A stretch of 64,000 bases of DNA from Anaerocolumna sp. MB42-C2 (GCF_030913705.1 NZ_CP133190.1:496001-560000); one strand, 5' to 3'. Shown: positions 33,815 through 43,522, counted from the first letter of the stretch. Notes: a model not told the origin generated them from the letters alone. Numbers and translations: made by a program.

Positions 33815-34918
33815 TCAATTATTAAACTCCCTTATTTCTCCGGGTGTTTTACTGTAATATTTCTTAAAAGTTTTATAAAAATGAGCCTGATCCACATATC
33901 CGACTAAACTTCCCGCCTCTTTTATTGGTATTTTATAATCCAGAATTAGCTCCTTTGCTTTTTCCATTCTTAAAGCCGTTACATATTCCGAAAAGCCTTT
34001 CCCAATGGATGCTTTAAAAGTTTTACTTAAATATTCTTTACTGACATAAAACAATTCCGCAGTTTGTTCTAAGGTGATTCCCTCTGTATAATGTTCCATA
34101 ACATAACCTTTTATTTTCCCGATATCCAGTTTATTTCGGTTTCTGGTCAATTCCTGTATCACTGAGGCAGCTTTTAAGTATAAGTGACAAACGAAAGATA
34201 ACATCTCCTCTAATGTGCTTTCACTGCTGAAAACAAATGTTGTTGTTTCATCGGAAAAGACTTCATCCGGTTCATATTCCCTGCTTATGATAAATCTCTG
34301 TAAAACATTCATCAACGTATAATAAATACAGATCATATTTCCTTTTGATAAAGGTATATTCTGATTTTCCAGGATAATTAACTTCCTGACCGCCTCAAAT
34401 TTCTGCTGTATTACCTGTAAATCGCAGGAGCATAATGCATCATATAACGCATCCCTTAAACCGTTAAATTTACCTGCCCAGCTTACATTAAGAAATCCCT
34501 CTTCTATATTAATAACTGCCCTGGTACTTTCTTTTTTATCCGATAGTAAGGCCAAACAATGGTCCAGCTGATTATTTAATTCTTCTTTTTTAATTGGTTT
34601 TAACAGATAATCTACCACCTCCAATTTAAGAGCACTACGGATATAGGCGTAATTATCATATCCGCTGATAAATATTACCAGTGATTTATTACCCTCTCTT
34701 CTTAAACTATCTATCAATTCGATACCGCTTAGCTGAGGCATCTTTACATCCGTAAGTATTATGTCCGGCGACGTCTGTCTGATTAATTCTAATCCATACT
34801 CCCCGTCCGAGGCTTCGCCGACAATTTCAAGTCCCTTATTCTCCCACTCCCCCAGACTTTTGATAACTTGTCTTGTCCATGGCTCATCATCAATAATAAC
34901 TACTTTATATCTGATCAT
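33815..34918 (-). CDS. AraC-type response regulator (YesN-like)
   Basis: A 367-residue protein. The receiver domain is at residues 1-120, with DDEP, the phosphorylated Asp in ILTDVKMP (about residue 55), and the conserved Lys in LLKPIKKEE. A middle region of unknown fold follows, and the last 100 residues are an AraC double helix-turn-helix (ITLEQTAELFYVSKEYLSKTF, GYVDQAHFYKTFKKYYSKTPGEIR). The start at 34918 follows AAGGAGG and overlaps the kinase gene by 14 bases. It most likely activates the ABC/GH5 operon in response to sugar. Confidence 0.93.
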   Translation of the reverse strand: MIRYKVVIIDDEPWTRQVIKSLGEWENKGLEIVGEASDGEYGLELIRQTSPDIILTDVKMPQLSGIELIDSLRREGNKSLVIFISGYDNYAYIRSALKLEVVDYLLKPIKKEELNNQLDHCLALLSDKKESTRAVINIEEGFLNVSWAGKFNGLRDALYDALCSCDLQVIQQKFEAVRKLIILENQNIPLSKGNMICIYYTLMNVLQRFIISREYEPDEVFSDETTTFVFSSESTLEEMLSFVCHLYLKAASVIQELTRNRNKLDIGKIKGYVMEHYTEGITLEQTAELFYVSKEYLSKTFKASIGKGFSEYVTALRMEKAKELILDYKIPIKEAGSLVGYVDQAHFYKTFKKYYSKTPGEIREFNN

Positions 34919-36674
34919 AATATACAACCTCCTTTACTGCTTTTAATAATACTTGTACCTTGGTTCCTTGACCGGCTGTACTGTCAATCGTTACGCCATA
35001 GTTATCACCGGGATACTTCAGTTTTATACGGGAATGTACATTACAAAGTCCTATATGGGAGCTTGCTTTTAATGCTTTTTCTGCATCATTCCCTAACATC
35101 TCTCTAATATCCTTTAATCTTTCTGGAGTAATTCCAATCCCGTTATCGGTAACGATCAAAAGCAAATCACTCTGCTCCGTTATAAGGCATTCCAGTTCAA
35201 TGCTCCATTTACCGGATTTATTCGTAAGTCCATGCTCAAAACTGTTTTCCACAATTGGCTGTAAAATTAATTTTGGTATCATATAATCCATTAATTCTCT
35301 GGATATGTGCAAGTTTAAGTCGATGCGGTTACCAAATCTTTCATTCTGTATCATGAGATAACTTTGCAGATAATGAATTTCCTCCCTTAAAATAACCATT
35401 TCCTTAGAGAAATTTAATGTGTACCTCATGATATCGCTTAAAGCGGTAGTAACCGAATAAATCTCGGGAGCCTGTTTTTTAAGGGACATCCCTCCGATAA
35501 CCTGAAGCGTGTTATACATAAAATGAGGATTGATCTGAGCCTGTAATGCCCGCAGTTGTGCATCTCTTTTATCAATTTTGCTCTGATATTCCTGCCTGAT
35601 CAATCTCTGGTTACGTTCCAGCATGGTTGCAAAGCTATCCTGCAAAACACCGATCTCATCAGCTCGTTCTTCTGATTTCACATCTGAGTAATCATCCAGC
35701 ATGACAGTAGTCATTTTTGCTGACAATTCAATTATTGGCTTGCTATATACCCGTGAAAAAAGTATGGATCCAATTACAGAGATGATAACGGCAAAAAACG
35801 CCACTAATAAACCACCCAATATAGTATTACTTAATGCAAATACAATGGTGCGGTTCGGAACAGTTAAAAGAACTTTTAATTTGGCGCCGTTTACGGATCT
35901 GTAAAACCAGAAATTGCCGTCTTCAAATGTTTCCTGCAAATGGGATTTATCCAACTTCGACATAATATGAACTGCCTTATCTGCATGTATTACCGAATTA
36001 TTTCCGTAATCTGCTTCGATTAATTCATTCTGGTCATTATAAATCATAATGGATTCGTCCGCAGTCATTTTAATGTCCTCTAAAATGTCCTGAATTTCGT
36101 ACGGACGCATTTGCATGGTAATTAAGGCAATCGGCTTATGGTTATAAAAATTATAAATTTGATGAGCGGCAGTAATTTCCTTACCATTTCTTAAGAATAC
36201 CAGATTGGTCTGCAGACTGGAATCTCTTTGTTTCCACTTTGAAAGTCTGTCATCAGTCGGCATCAGGGAGGCTCCGGACCGTTTTGCCAATAACACCAGA
36301 TTGCCTGACAGATTATATAATTCCATGGAATTAAGATTACTGTCCATGCTGATGGTTTCGTTTAAGGCAGAAATCAATCTTAATTTAGATTTATAATCCA
36401 ATTCGTTTAATCTGCACCATTTTTTAATATCCGTTTTAATATCTTTATCAACTTCAAACTCATAAAAACGGTCCGTGTAATTCTTAAGTTCCAGGTCCAA
36501 CCTGTCCTGCACCCATCGTACACTCATCCTGCGGTTATAGATTAACTGATCTTTCATTGTGTTATATGTAATATAAGCTGCTATCACAGTAATTAAAACA
36601 ACCAGAAATACCGAGAAAGTTAACATACTGATTAATAATTTTTTGCGTATGGATAAGTTTTTGTTTCGTTGCAT
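34905..36674 (-). CDS. Sensor histidine kinase, YesM type
   Basis: A 589-residue membrane kinase. A first transmembrane helix near residues 12-32 and a second near 280-300 frame an extracellular sensing region of about 245 residues. A HAMP linker (RVYSKPIIELSAKMTTVM) follows, then the His_kinase domain with the phosphoacceptor in QAQINPHFMYNTLQ and the ATPase with IVENSFEHGL and DNGIGI. This architecture is that of kinases that sense extracellular polysaccharide-derived signals next to ABC importers. GGGAGGG precedes the ATG. Confidence 0.93.
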   Translation of the reverse strand: MQRNKNLSIRKKLLISMLTFSVFLVVLITVIAAYITYNTMKDQLIYNRRMSVRWVQDRLDLELKNYTDRFYEFEVDKDIKTDIKKWCRLNELDYKSKLRLISALNETISMDSNLNSMELYNLSGNLVLLAKRSGASLMPTDDRLSKWKQRDSSLQTNLVFLRNGKEITAAHQIYNFYNHKPIALITMQMRPYEIQDILEDIKMTADESIMIYNDQNELIEADYGNNSVIHADKAVHIMSKLDKSHLQETFEDGNFWFYRSVNGAKLKVLLTVPNRTIVFALSNTILGGLLVAFFAVIISVIGSILFSRVYSKPIIELSAKMTTVMLDDYSDVKSEERADEIGVLQDSFATMLERNQRLIRQEYQSKIDKRDAQLRALQAQINPHFMYNTLQVIGGMSLKKQAPEIYSVTTALSDIMRYTLNFSKEMVILREEIHYLQSYLMIQNERFGNRIDLNLHISRELMDYMIPKLILQPIVENSFEHGLTNKSGKWSIELECLITEQSDLLLIVTDNGIGITPERLKDIREMLGNDAEKALKASSHIGLCNVHSRIKLKYPGDNYGVTIDSTAGQGTKVQVLLKAVKEVVYYDQI

Positions 36675-36862
36675 TTTGCCCTCCCGGCATTATATTGGTT
36701 TATATTTTATGTTATAATTTACTATTATATCATGTAAAGCTAAAAGCATAATGATTTTCTTTTGTATTTATTTAATCTGGATTATTGTATTTTATTAAAC
36801 TTAATTACAAATCGTTTTTTTATTTTATGGGGCAGTTCGCAGAACCCACCTATGAAACGAAA

Positions 36863-36951
36863 AGAGTCTGGCGAGCCAGACTCTAGCGCTGACGCGCTGT
36901 CACGACAGTGACATCTTCCTTAAGTGCGTCAAACGCATCCTGCCTGGAAAG
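36863..36951 (-). repeat. Structured intergenic repeat, family 2, copy 2
   Basis: The stems AGAGTCTGG-CGAG-CCAGACTCT, AGCGC-TGAC-GCGCT and GTCACGACAGTGAC stand in the same order as at 24765, followed by GCGT-CAAA-ACGC and a distal TTCC/GGAA pair replacing CTACC/GGTAG. It lies between the diguanylate cyclase terminator and the kinase gene. Confidence 0.7.
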
Positions 36952-37025
36952 TTTTTTTATTGCATAGGTAAGTTCGGAGAACTTTCTATGCAATAAAAAA
37001 ACCAGCATCACTATCTGATACTGGT
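36952..37025 (-). terminator. Terminator of the diguanylate cyclase gene plus a second long hairpin
   Basis: On the minus strand ACCAG-TATCA...TGATG-CTGGT runs into TTTTTT (37025-36995). That T run begins a second long stem, TTTTTTATTGCATAG...CTATGCAATAAAAAA with AAGTTC/GAACTT inside (36952-37000). The second hairpin resembles the one before modA at 17592. Confidence 0.75.
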
Positions 37026-37102
37026 CTTACAAAATTTTTTTACTTCCATATAATCTGTTAACAATGTTTATGTTCACTTTCAACCGATTGGCCACTAAGT
37101 AA

Positions 37103-38242
37103 TTAATTTAGTTTCTTTTCTTTGGTAATCTGTTTATTATCATACATATATTTATCAATCAATTTCTGAAATTCTTTCGTACTTAGGTTCGAATTAAAAT
37201 CATAAACAGAATAACCCATACTGAAGCTTAAATTAAAAGGCTCCGCATTGGTACAGTTATATTTTTCTAAAGCATATCTGATTTTTGTAACAGTCTCTTC
37301 TAGTTTTATTTCATCCGATATATCAAGAATGACACAAAACTCATCCCCTCCGAAACGCGAAATGAAATCATTTGAACGTAAGCACCCTCTTAATAATTTG
37401 GCCGATATCTGCAAAGCACGGTCACCTGTATCATGTCCATAGGTATCATTTATTGATTTAAAGTTATCCAAATCCAGCATTATTGCGGAAAAGGTCCTGG
37501 CGTTCGTACTTAAACTGATTTTCTGTTTTAAATATAATTCGAGTTTTTTTCGGTTATATACCCCTGTAAGATAATCAGTATATATATTATTGTTTTGGAC
37601 ATACAATGCCACAATTAATAAAGAAAATACAATTCCATGTAAAACAATGGATAAACCATAGAAATTAATCTGTATTATAATACAGACAAACGGTGAAACA
37701 CCGCAAAAAATAAGTGAAAAAAAATGTTTCTTATCAATTCTGTCCCGATTGATTAGGGTTAGTATAAAAGCTGCCAGAACAAAACCTGTAGTCACAAGTG
37801 CTGCAAACAAAAAAAGTGGACCTCTATGATATATATTATCGGTATCAATATAATAATACCAACCGAAAAATTGTGTGCAAATTAGTAATACCAGATTCAA
37901 ACCATTTACTGCATTTATTAATAATAGCAGGTATTTGGGTTTTTCTATTTTATGATATATCTGGTCATATACATAAACCAGCCATAAAGATGACATAATC
38001 GGGTTAAGCAAAAATACTACAAAATTACCAATATGGTTGATTAACGGGTAGAAAGGTTCTGTCTTACCGTCAAATCTGCTTAATATATCTACGAAAAGCA
38101 TCAATATGGTGATTTTCAACAGCCATTTATATAGTTTATTCTGAAGAGAATTTTCTTCATTATGTTTTAATGAGAAGATATAGATGACTATAAGAATCCC
38201 GGTCGAATACATATTTATAATAATGTTACTAGCTAAATTCAT
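37103..38242 (-). CDS. Membrane-bound diguanylate cyclase
   Basis: A 379-residue protein. The first 200 residues contain about six transmembrane helices of a 7TM-like sensor type. The GGDEF domain (residues about 215-375) has SRFGGDEFCVIL with the inhibitory-site motif RSND five residues before it, so product feedback is expected. It makes cyclic di-GMP. The start at 38242 is chosen because AAGGAG lies seven bases upstream; the ATG at 38248 is too close to it. There is no EAL domain. Confidence 0.92.
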   Translation of the reverse strand: MNLASNIIINMYSTGILIVIYIFSLKHNEENSLQNKLYKWLLKITILMLFVDILSRFDGKTEPFYPLINHIGNFVVFLLNPIMSSLWLVYVYDQIYHKIEKPKYLLLLINAVNGLNLVLLICTQFFGWYYYIDTDNIYHRGPLFLFAALVTTGFVLAAFILTLINRDRIDKKHFFSLIFCGVSPFVCIIIQINFYGLSIVLHGIVFSLLIVALYVQNNNIYTDYLTGVYNRKKLELYLKQKISLSTNARTFSAIMLDLDNFKSINDTYGHDTGDRALQISAKLLRGCLRSNDFISRFGGDEFCVILDISDEIKLEETVTKIRYALEKYNCTNAEPFNLSFSMGYSVYDFNSNLSTKEFQKLIDKYMYDNKQITKEKKLN

Positions 38243-38343
38243 ATGCATGCTCCTTATTATAATTACTGGCTATAAAAGTTTTATATGTATTAAGTAATAG
38301 CTATTATCATATTCTCAATATATACTTCTATAATTCGATAAAA

Positions 38344-38877
38344 CTATTTATCTATTAGAAATAAACTTTTTCGATCCCTGTTAAGCTGCTTTGAAGAAAG
38401 ATGTATTAAGGTTTCTTCCAATGCGGATAAAACTGCTATGCAGATCAGCCAAAAAATTACACTCTGATGAGTAAAACTGATTATAGGAATAAAAAAGACA
38501 AATAATCCGGTAAGTTTATTACCCCAGGTATGTAATATAACAAAAGTATGATATTTAAATATTCCTATGCCAATATTAATCAGGCGAATAATCAAAATTA
38601 GTATAATAAATGGGATAAATCTGATGAAATCAATTCCCATCCACAATATAATGGATACCATGATTACAGCAAAAAAGAATAGATCAGCAATGGAATCTAA
38701 TTTTGCCCCAAGTTCGGTTTGAGTATTTGTTTTTCGTGCAATATATCCGTCTAAAAGATCACTCGCGCCGCAAATAATATATAAGATTATAAATATCTGC
38801 GGATATCGGAACATAAAAAATAATATGAGGGATAAAAAAATTCTTGATACCGTGATTATATTAGCTATATATTTCAA
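38344..38877 (-). CDS. CDP-alcohol phosphatidyltransferase family protein
   Basis: A 177-residue membrane protein with about five helices. The full catalytic motif is visible at residues 38-65 as DLLDGYIAR, eight residues, then GAKLDSIAD, with the metal-binding aspartates in place. Substrates could be glycerol phosphate, serine or inositol; sequence alone does not tell. It sits alone downstream of the aldo/keto reductase gene. Confidence 0.88.
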   Translation of the reverse strand: MKYIANIITVSRIFLSLILFFMFRYPQIFIILYIICGASDLLDGYIARKTNTQTELGAKLDSIADLFFFAVIMVSIILWMGIDFIRFIPFIILILIIRLINIGIGIFKYHTFVILHTWGNKLTGLFVFFIPIISFTHQSVIFWLICIAVLSALEETLIHLSSKQLNRDRKSLFLIDK

Positions 38878-39139
38878 TGTTTACTCTCGCTCCTGTTTTC
38901 TTTCTCTCTCACTAAATCATTTAACTGGAATCTTCCAATATGTGGCATACCATTCTTTTATTACAATTTTTTTACGCTATGAATCATTATACCATCTTTT
39001 TTAAATTTTACTATATAAAATGTTAAATTTTCTCAAATTTAGGCAAATCTTGAAACTGGGGTTTGGTTCTCCATTTGTTATATCTCTAGTATTATGGCAA
39101 GTGAGGCTCCAATATTTACACTTTAATTTTATGTAAATA

Positions 39140-39186
39140 AAAACAGCTTTCCGTGATTCATAATACCTCAAATCACAGAAAGCTGG
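39140..39186 (-). terminator. Terminator of the aldo/keto reductase gene
   Basis: On the minus strand CAGCTTTCTGTGATT pairs with AATCACGGAAAGCTG (one G-T-type change) and runs into TTTTTATTT. The rest of 38878-39256 is AT-rich; a fragment near 38936-38960 has TATGCCACATAT, resembling part of family 3, but is too short to call. Confidence 0.8.
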
Positions 39187-39256
39187 CACTTAAAACTATA
39201 TTAACAGAAAGATTTAAATCATTTATAATTAATGTTATGACTACTGGATTCCTATA

Positions 39257-40393
39257 TTATATGGCAGCTAAAATACTCTCGACTCGGCTTAATTCCTTAC
39301 GGATTTTAAGCTTCTGAGGACATTTCTTTTCACAGAGGCCGCAATTTTTACAATTTTCAATTGTTTTGCCAGCTTCTGCTTTATATTTATTCATTTCTGA
39401 TTTTGCATAATCCGTTAATCCATATACATTATGATAAGTATATAGGTTAAAAATGTGAGGAATATTAATACCCACCGGACATGGCTGGCAATAAGAACAT
39501 CCGGTGCAATATAATTCACTGAATTTTTTAAGCTGCTCTACCGCATCACCTAATTGAGTCCATTCTTCTTTGGAAAGTAACGTATTATCACTACCGATAG
39601 CTAAATTTTTCTCTACCATATCGATATTCTGCATTCCTGACAAAGCACAGCTTAAATACGGATTACCTAATACAAATTTAAATGCCAGTTCATATGTAGC
39701 AATGGAGGGTTTACCGGTTAATTTGGTATAAAGGTCCGTAGGTGCAGCAAGTCTTCCTCCGCCAACCGGTCCCATTGCTACTACACCAAGACCTTTGGCA
39801 CCTGCATAATTTATCATCTCTTCATTACTTCTGTCAAGCAGATTATACTGGACCAGCATGGTTTCCATCGGAATACCTTTTTCTTCAGCAGTATCAATAA
39901 TATACTTAATATTCTGTGCATCATCATGAAATGAAAAGGAAATATGACGGATTAACCCTTCCTCTTTCGCTTTCTTAGCTTCTTCTAATAAATGCATTCC
40001 TATAATTCCCTCATCAAAAGATTTTTTATTGATACCCCAGAAATGATAAAAATCTATATATGGTGTATCTAATTTAGCAAGACTTTTTTCTAAAAATTTT
40101 CTGTAATCTCCGGTGGACTTACAATCAGTTACCGGTATCTTTGTAGATATCATAATCTTCTCGCGAACAGCCTTTAACGCTTTTCCCACTGCTTCTTCAC
40201 TGTTAGAATGACAATAATATGGCGCAGTATCAAAATAATTAACTCCATTTTCATAGGCATGTAACAACATCTCTGTTGCTTTTTCCTGATCGACAAACCA
40301 TTTACCGTCTTCTTCGTATTCCGGAAGCCTCATGCAGCCAAATCCAAGTGCAGATATTTTCTCACCGGTATTACCAAATTTTCTGTAATTCAT
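39257..40393 (-). CDS. Aldo/keto reductase with C-terminal 4Fe-4S domain
   Basis: A 378-residue protein. Residues 1-290 are an aldo/keto reductase barrel with the Asp and Tyr of the catalytic tetrad in NYFDTAPYY and the Lys in MISTKIP. The C-terminal part carries CTGCSYCQPCPVGINIP and CKNCGLCEKKCP, two ferredoxin-like cysteine clusters. This fusion is common in anaerobic Firmicutes and may link reduction to ferredoxin. It has a MerR-controlled promoter with a divergent MerR gene, suggesting induction by an electrophile such as an aldehyde. Confidence 0.9.
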   Translation of the reverse strand: MNYRKFGNTGEKISALGFGCMRLPEYEEDGKWFVDQEKATEMLLHAYENGVNYFDTAPYYCHSNSEEAVGKALKAVREKIMISTKIPVTDCKSTGDYRKFLEKSLAKLDTPYIDFYHFWGINKKSFDEGIIGMHLLEEAKKAKEEGLIRHISFSFHDDAQNIKYIIDTAEEKGIPMETMLVQYNLLDRSNEEMINYAGAKGLGVVAMGPVGGGRLAAPTDLYTKLTGKPSIATYELAFKFVLGNPYLSCALSGMQNIDMVEKNLAIGSDNTLLSKEEWTQLGDAVEQLKKFSELYCTGCSYCQPCPVGINIPHIFNLYTYHNVYGLTDYAKSEMNKYKAEAGKTIENCKNCGLCEKKCPQKLKIRKELSRVESILAAI

Positions 40394-40529
40394 TTTAAAC
40401 TCCTTTCAAACCAATACATAATAGCTTATCATAAGTTACTTATCAAGCTTCTGATAAAAGGCGCTGTTTTTGCGTCGTGTATTTGACTATAGGAACAGAT
40501 TTTTGCTTCTATAGCATAAACATAATTCG

Positions 40530-40560
40530 AGTATAGTCCATAGAGTTAACTCTAGGTCAA
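40530..40560 (-). promoter_or_regulatory. MerR-type promoter (19-bp spacer) with operator, for the aldo/keto reductase
   Basis: On the minus strand TTGACC (40560-40555) and TATACT (40535-40530) are separated by 19 bases rather than 17, and the spacer holds the palindrome TAGAGTTAACTCTA (40541-40554). This is the classic arrangement of MerR-family activators, and the sequence CTAGAGTTAACTCTA matches the known motif of the AdhR-type aldehyde-responsive group. Confidence 0.85.
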
Positions 40561-40631
40561 TGTTTTTTTCTCATTCTATGTAAAATGAATAACCAGATAT
40601 ATGAATGTTATATCAAAAAAACGTATGATAA

Positions 40632-40660
40632 TTGACACAATTTTTTTAATATGTTATTTT
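40632..40660 (+). promoter_or_regulatory. Promoter of the MerR gene
   Basis: TTGACA (40632-40637) and TATTTT (40655-40660) are 17 bases apart, about 40 bases before the MerR start codon. Confidence 0.6.
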
Positions 40661-40702
40661 ATATAGGATGGGGAAACTTAGGAGACAATGGAGGACGTTA
40701 GC

Positions 40703-41083
40703 ATGGAATATACGATAAAACAGGTTTCAGAAAAAACCGGACTTTCCATATACGCTTTACGATATTATGATAAAGAGGGTTTATTGCCTCTGGTGAAAAG
40801 AAGCCCAAGTGGGATACGGAAGTTTACAGATAACGATATTGATTGGATTGGGTTAATCTGTTGCCTGAAGAATTCAGGAATGTCAATTGATAACATTAAA
40901 GAGTTTATGAATTTGTGCTTGCAAGGAAATGAAACAGTGGAGATACGAAAAAATATTCTTTTAAAACACAAAGAAAATATATTATCACAGATGAAACAAT
41001 TAGAAAGCAGTTTAAGTACTGTTAATTATAAAATAGAACATTATAAGGAAATCGGAATTTTTCATATAGACAGTGAACACTAA
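40703..41083 (+). CDS. MerR-family transcriptional activator
   Basis: A 126-residue protein with the MerR helix-turn-helix (YTIKQVSEKTGLSIYALRYYDKEGLLP, residues 2-30), wing residues and a C-terminal coiled coil (LLKHKENILSQMKQLESSL). There are no effector cysteines of the mercury type; this matches aldehyde- or drug-responsive short MerR proteins. GGAGG eight bases upstream fixes the start at 40703. It is divergent from the aldo/keto reductase, whose promoter carries a MerR-type site. Confidence 0.92.
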   Translation: MEYTIKQVSEKTGLSIYALRYYDKEGLLPLVKRSPSGIRKFTDNDIDWIGLICCLKNSGMSIDNIKEFMNLCLQGNETVEIRKNILLKHKENILSQMKQLESSLSTVNYKIEHYKEIGIFHIDSEH

Positions 41084-41104
41084 TTCAATTGAAATTATTA
41101 GGAC

Positions 41105-41134
41105 TAGGTGCTTATAAACCAACTTAAGCACCTA
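41105..41134 (+). terminator. Terminator of the MerR gene
   Basis: TAGGTGCTTA and TAAGCACCTA form a 10-bp stem with a 10-base loop, followed by TTTGTTTCTT. Confidence 0.75.
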
Positions 41135-41204
41135 TTTGTTTCTTACACAAGCACTCTGTCATAACCTATACTGTCAGCCGGCTGACGCTCTATCTATAAT
41201 TCTT

Positions 41205-42791
41205 TTATTTGCCTGTATATTCAGCTTTATCCAATAAATCCCCGCAAACCGCAAATATAAATATTGATATAACAATACAGCAGAATGTAAAAGGCACTGT
41301 TCCAAGAAACGAAAATGCTTTTGGCAATAATAGGATTGCTGCTACACTTGTACCTATTCCGGGAGCCATAACAATCATAAATAAAGACAGACCTAACATT
41401 GATGAAATTACTTTATTAGGCTGATTTCCAAGAACTCTCTGACACAATAAGGTATAACTGACAAAAATAACACCGGAAGAAGCATATGCAAGGCCCAAAA
41501 ATATATTTAAGAGTGGTGAAGTTTTACTGATTATAGTGACGACAGTAAATATAATAACAGCATCAAAAAAAGGTTTGATAATACTGGTCATTGACGCCGA
41601 TAACACTTTCCTAATTGACTTTTCAGGTATCAGATAAATATATGGCTTGGATAATTCATCCGATAACTTGCCCAATACAGTCAAAAAGAACTGGATATAA
41701 ACTATAATTCCAAGTACAATATAAACCGAGTACTCCGTTTTCATAAAATAGCATAAGAAACCGGCACCTGCTGCCGTCAAAATCGTATAAGTATCAAGAA
41801 AAAGGAAACTGCTGGTTCTCTTCTGTTCTAATAAATGTTTATAGAATATGGCACTGTATCCTTTACCGCCCTGCAGCCCGATCTGTTCTTTTTTTATTTT
41901 TACCTTTTTTCTATTAGCTGCTCTTTTACCATTTTTAGCATCCTGAAGCCTATTATATGTCATCTCCGTGCTGACCAATACATCTTCATAATAATCAGCT
42001 TCACCAGTCGTAAACATGGATATAATAATGATACTGCTTATTAAAAATAACAATAAAGAAAGAAGCAGTGAAGCAACATTGCCCTCCACTGTAGCACTCA
42101 TGAATAATACTGACCACCCCACAACAGGCATGAACTGAAATGGTTTATAGGTCATTAAATTTAATAAAGCATTTAATATGGTCCCACTATGTTGTAAATA
42201 TTGAACATAGATTTCCAAAGCCGTTACTATAAACAATCCATATAAAACTGAGCTTATCAGATTCTTTCGTCTTTTATTCCCATTGGTAAATATATAAATT
42301 CCAATAGATAATAATTGGCAGAAAAATATGACTATAGCATAGACTAAAAATAAACTAAAGATAGCACCTAATCCCAGTCCAAAACTACTCCGTATTGATC
42401 GTATTTGGTAAAATATAAATATGGCACTTAAAAAAGTGGCAGCCATTTGCTTAATCAGTCCATAAATCAGTATCTTTCTTGTAGCTATTGGTGCCACAAA
42501 AAGAAGTCCAACATCTGCCATGGTAAATAAGGTAGATCCCGTTGACAAACCGGTATTAACAAAAGAAAATAAAAATATTGCTCCAATGCCTGCTACAATA
42601 GCATATAAGACCCGAATATCCGAATAATGTTTCGAGTTAGAAACACTACTTCCCGTTTGTATGGAAGAAATTATCATAAGCACAATTACAACCGCTATAA
42701 TACCATACAAAACTAAATATGCAGGTTTTTTCCTAAGATTTAATATTCTGTTTTTAAATGTCGTTCTCATAAGGTAAATTAATGCTTTCAT
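41205..42791 (-). CDS. ABC exporter membrane protein
   Basis: A 528-residue protein with about eleven to twelve transmembrane segments and a hydrophilic loop near residues 270-310 (TYNRLQDAKNGKRAANRKKVKIKKEQ). It matches the putative ABC exporter permease family found beside ABC ATPases in Firmicutes. It overlaps the ATPase gene by four bases, so the two form one transporter. The exported substrate is unknown; regulation by the adjacent MocR gene cannot be concluded from the sequence. Confidence 0.85.
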   Translation of the reverse strand: MKALIYLMRTTFKNRILNLRKKPAYLVLYGIIAVVIVLMIISSIQTGSSVSNSKHYSDIRVLYAIVAGIGAIFLFSFVNTGLSTGSTLFTMADVGLLFVAPIATRKILIYGLIKQMAATFLSAIFIFYQIRSIRSSFGLGLGAIFSLFLVYAIVIFFCQLLSIGIYIFTNGNKRRKNLISSVLYGLFIVTALEIYVQYLQHSGTILNALLNLMTYKPFQFMPVVGWSVLFMSATVEGNVASLLLSLLLFLISSIIIISMFTTGEADYYEDVLVSTEMTYNRLQDAKNGKRAANRKKVKIKKEQIGLQGGKGYSAIFYKHLLEQKRTSSFLFLDTYTILTAAGAGFLCYFMKTEYSVYIVLGIIVYIQFFLTVLGKLSDELSKPYIYLIPEKSIRKVLSASMTSIIKPFFDAVIIFTVVTIISKTSPLLNIFLGLAYASSGVIFVSYTLLCQRVLGNQPNKVISSMLGLSLFMIVMAPGIGTSVAAILLLPKAFSFLGTVPFTFCCIVISIFIFAVCGDLLDKAEYTGK

Positions 42792-43513
42792 ACTTTCACC
42801 TCAACTTGAGCATTTTTATTTCTTTCCGTAATTTCAAAAAACAGTTTTTCTAAATCTTCTCCGGTGCCCTCTATTTCCCTGCGCGATCTGGATGCAACGA
42901 TTTTACCATTCATCATAATGTTTGTACTGTCCCAAAATTCAGAAACACTGTCAAGCATATGAGTACTTAATAATATTGCAGTACCATTCTGCTTGTATTC
43001 CACAAACAGATTTTTTAATTCTTTAATGGCATGCGGATCTAACCCAACTAAAGGTTCATCAAATAACAGTACTTTTGGATCTGGCAGAAGACCGCAGCAG
43101 ATACTTACCTTTTGCTGCATACCTTTTGACAGTTCATTACCTAATTTATTCTTTTTATCATCCAATTCAAACCTTTGGAATAATTCTTCCGCCTTACCTT
43201 TCCAATTCTCAAGAGAATAAGCCCTGGCTATAAATTCCATATGCTCCCATATCGTCAGCATATCATAAAGGGCAGGTAATTCTGGAATATATCCTAAGTT
43301 GCGTTTAGCCTCTGTTGTTTTATTCTTTTTACCGCAGATTAAGATTTCACCTTGAAATCTTAATAAACCGGCGATACTTTTGATTATGGTAGACTTACCA
43401 GCTCCATTAGGACCAACCAGTATAGAAATTTCACCGGGAAAAACCTTAAAACTCAATGAATCATTCGCCAGGAACTTACCATATTTTTTTGTAACGTTTT
43501 TAACTTCTATCAT
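42788..43513 (-). CDS. ABC transporter ATP-binding protein
   Basis: A 241-residue ABC ATPase. Walker A is VGPNGAGKSTIIKS, the signature LSKGMQQKVSI, Walker B VLLFDEPLVGLD, and the switch histidine is in LLSTHMLDS. It energises the membrane protein encoded next. The start is placed at 43513 (MIEVKNVTKKYG), where family similarity begins. A strong AAGGAGG lies 30 bases away, with a hairpin in the gap that may bring the two together; an ORF extension to 43591 has no family similarity and no ribosome binding site. Confidence 0.88.
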   Translation of the reverse strand: MIEVKNVTKKYGKFLANDSLSFKVFPGEISILVGPNGAGKSTIIKSIAGLLRFQGEILICGKKNKTTEAKRNLGYIPELPALYDMLTIWEHMEFIARAYSLENWKGKAEELFQRFELDDKKNKLGNELSKGMQQKVSICCGLLPDPKVLLFDEPLVGLDPHAIKELKNLFVEYKQNGTAILLSTHMLDSVSEFWDSTNIMMNGKIVASRSRREIEGTGEDLEKLFFEITERNKNAQVEVKV

Positions 43514-43522
43514 ACTAAAAAT

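Noticed and set aside
38936..38960. Fragment resembling family 3 (TATGCCACATAT) before the CDP-alcohol phosphatidyltransferase gene
   Set aside because: Only about 20 bases match and none of the stems is complete; it may be a decayed remnant or chance.
39001..39189. A 62-residue minus-strand frame downstream of the aldo/keto reductase
   Set aside because: It contains the terminator stem (39140-39186), so it is almost certainly not translated.
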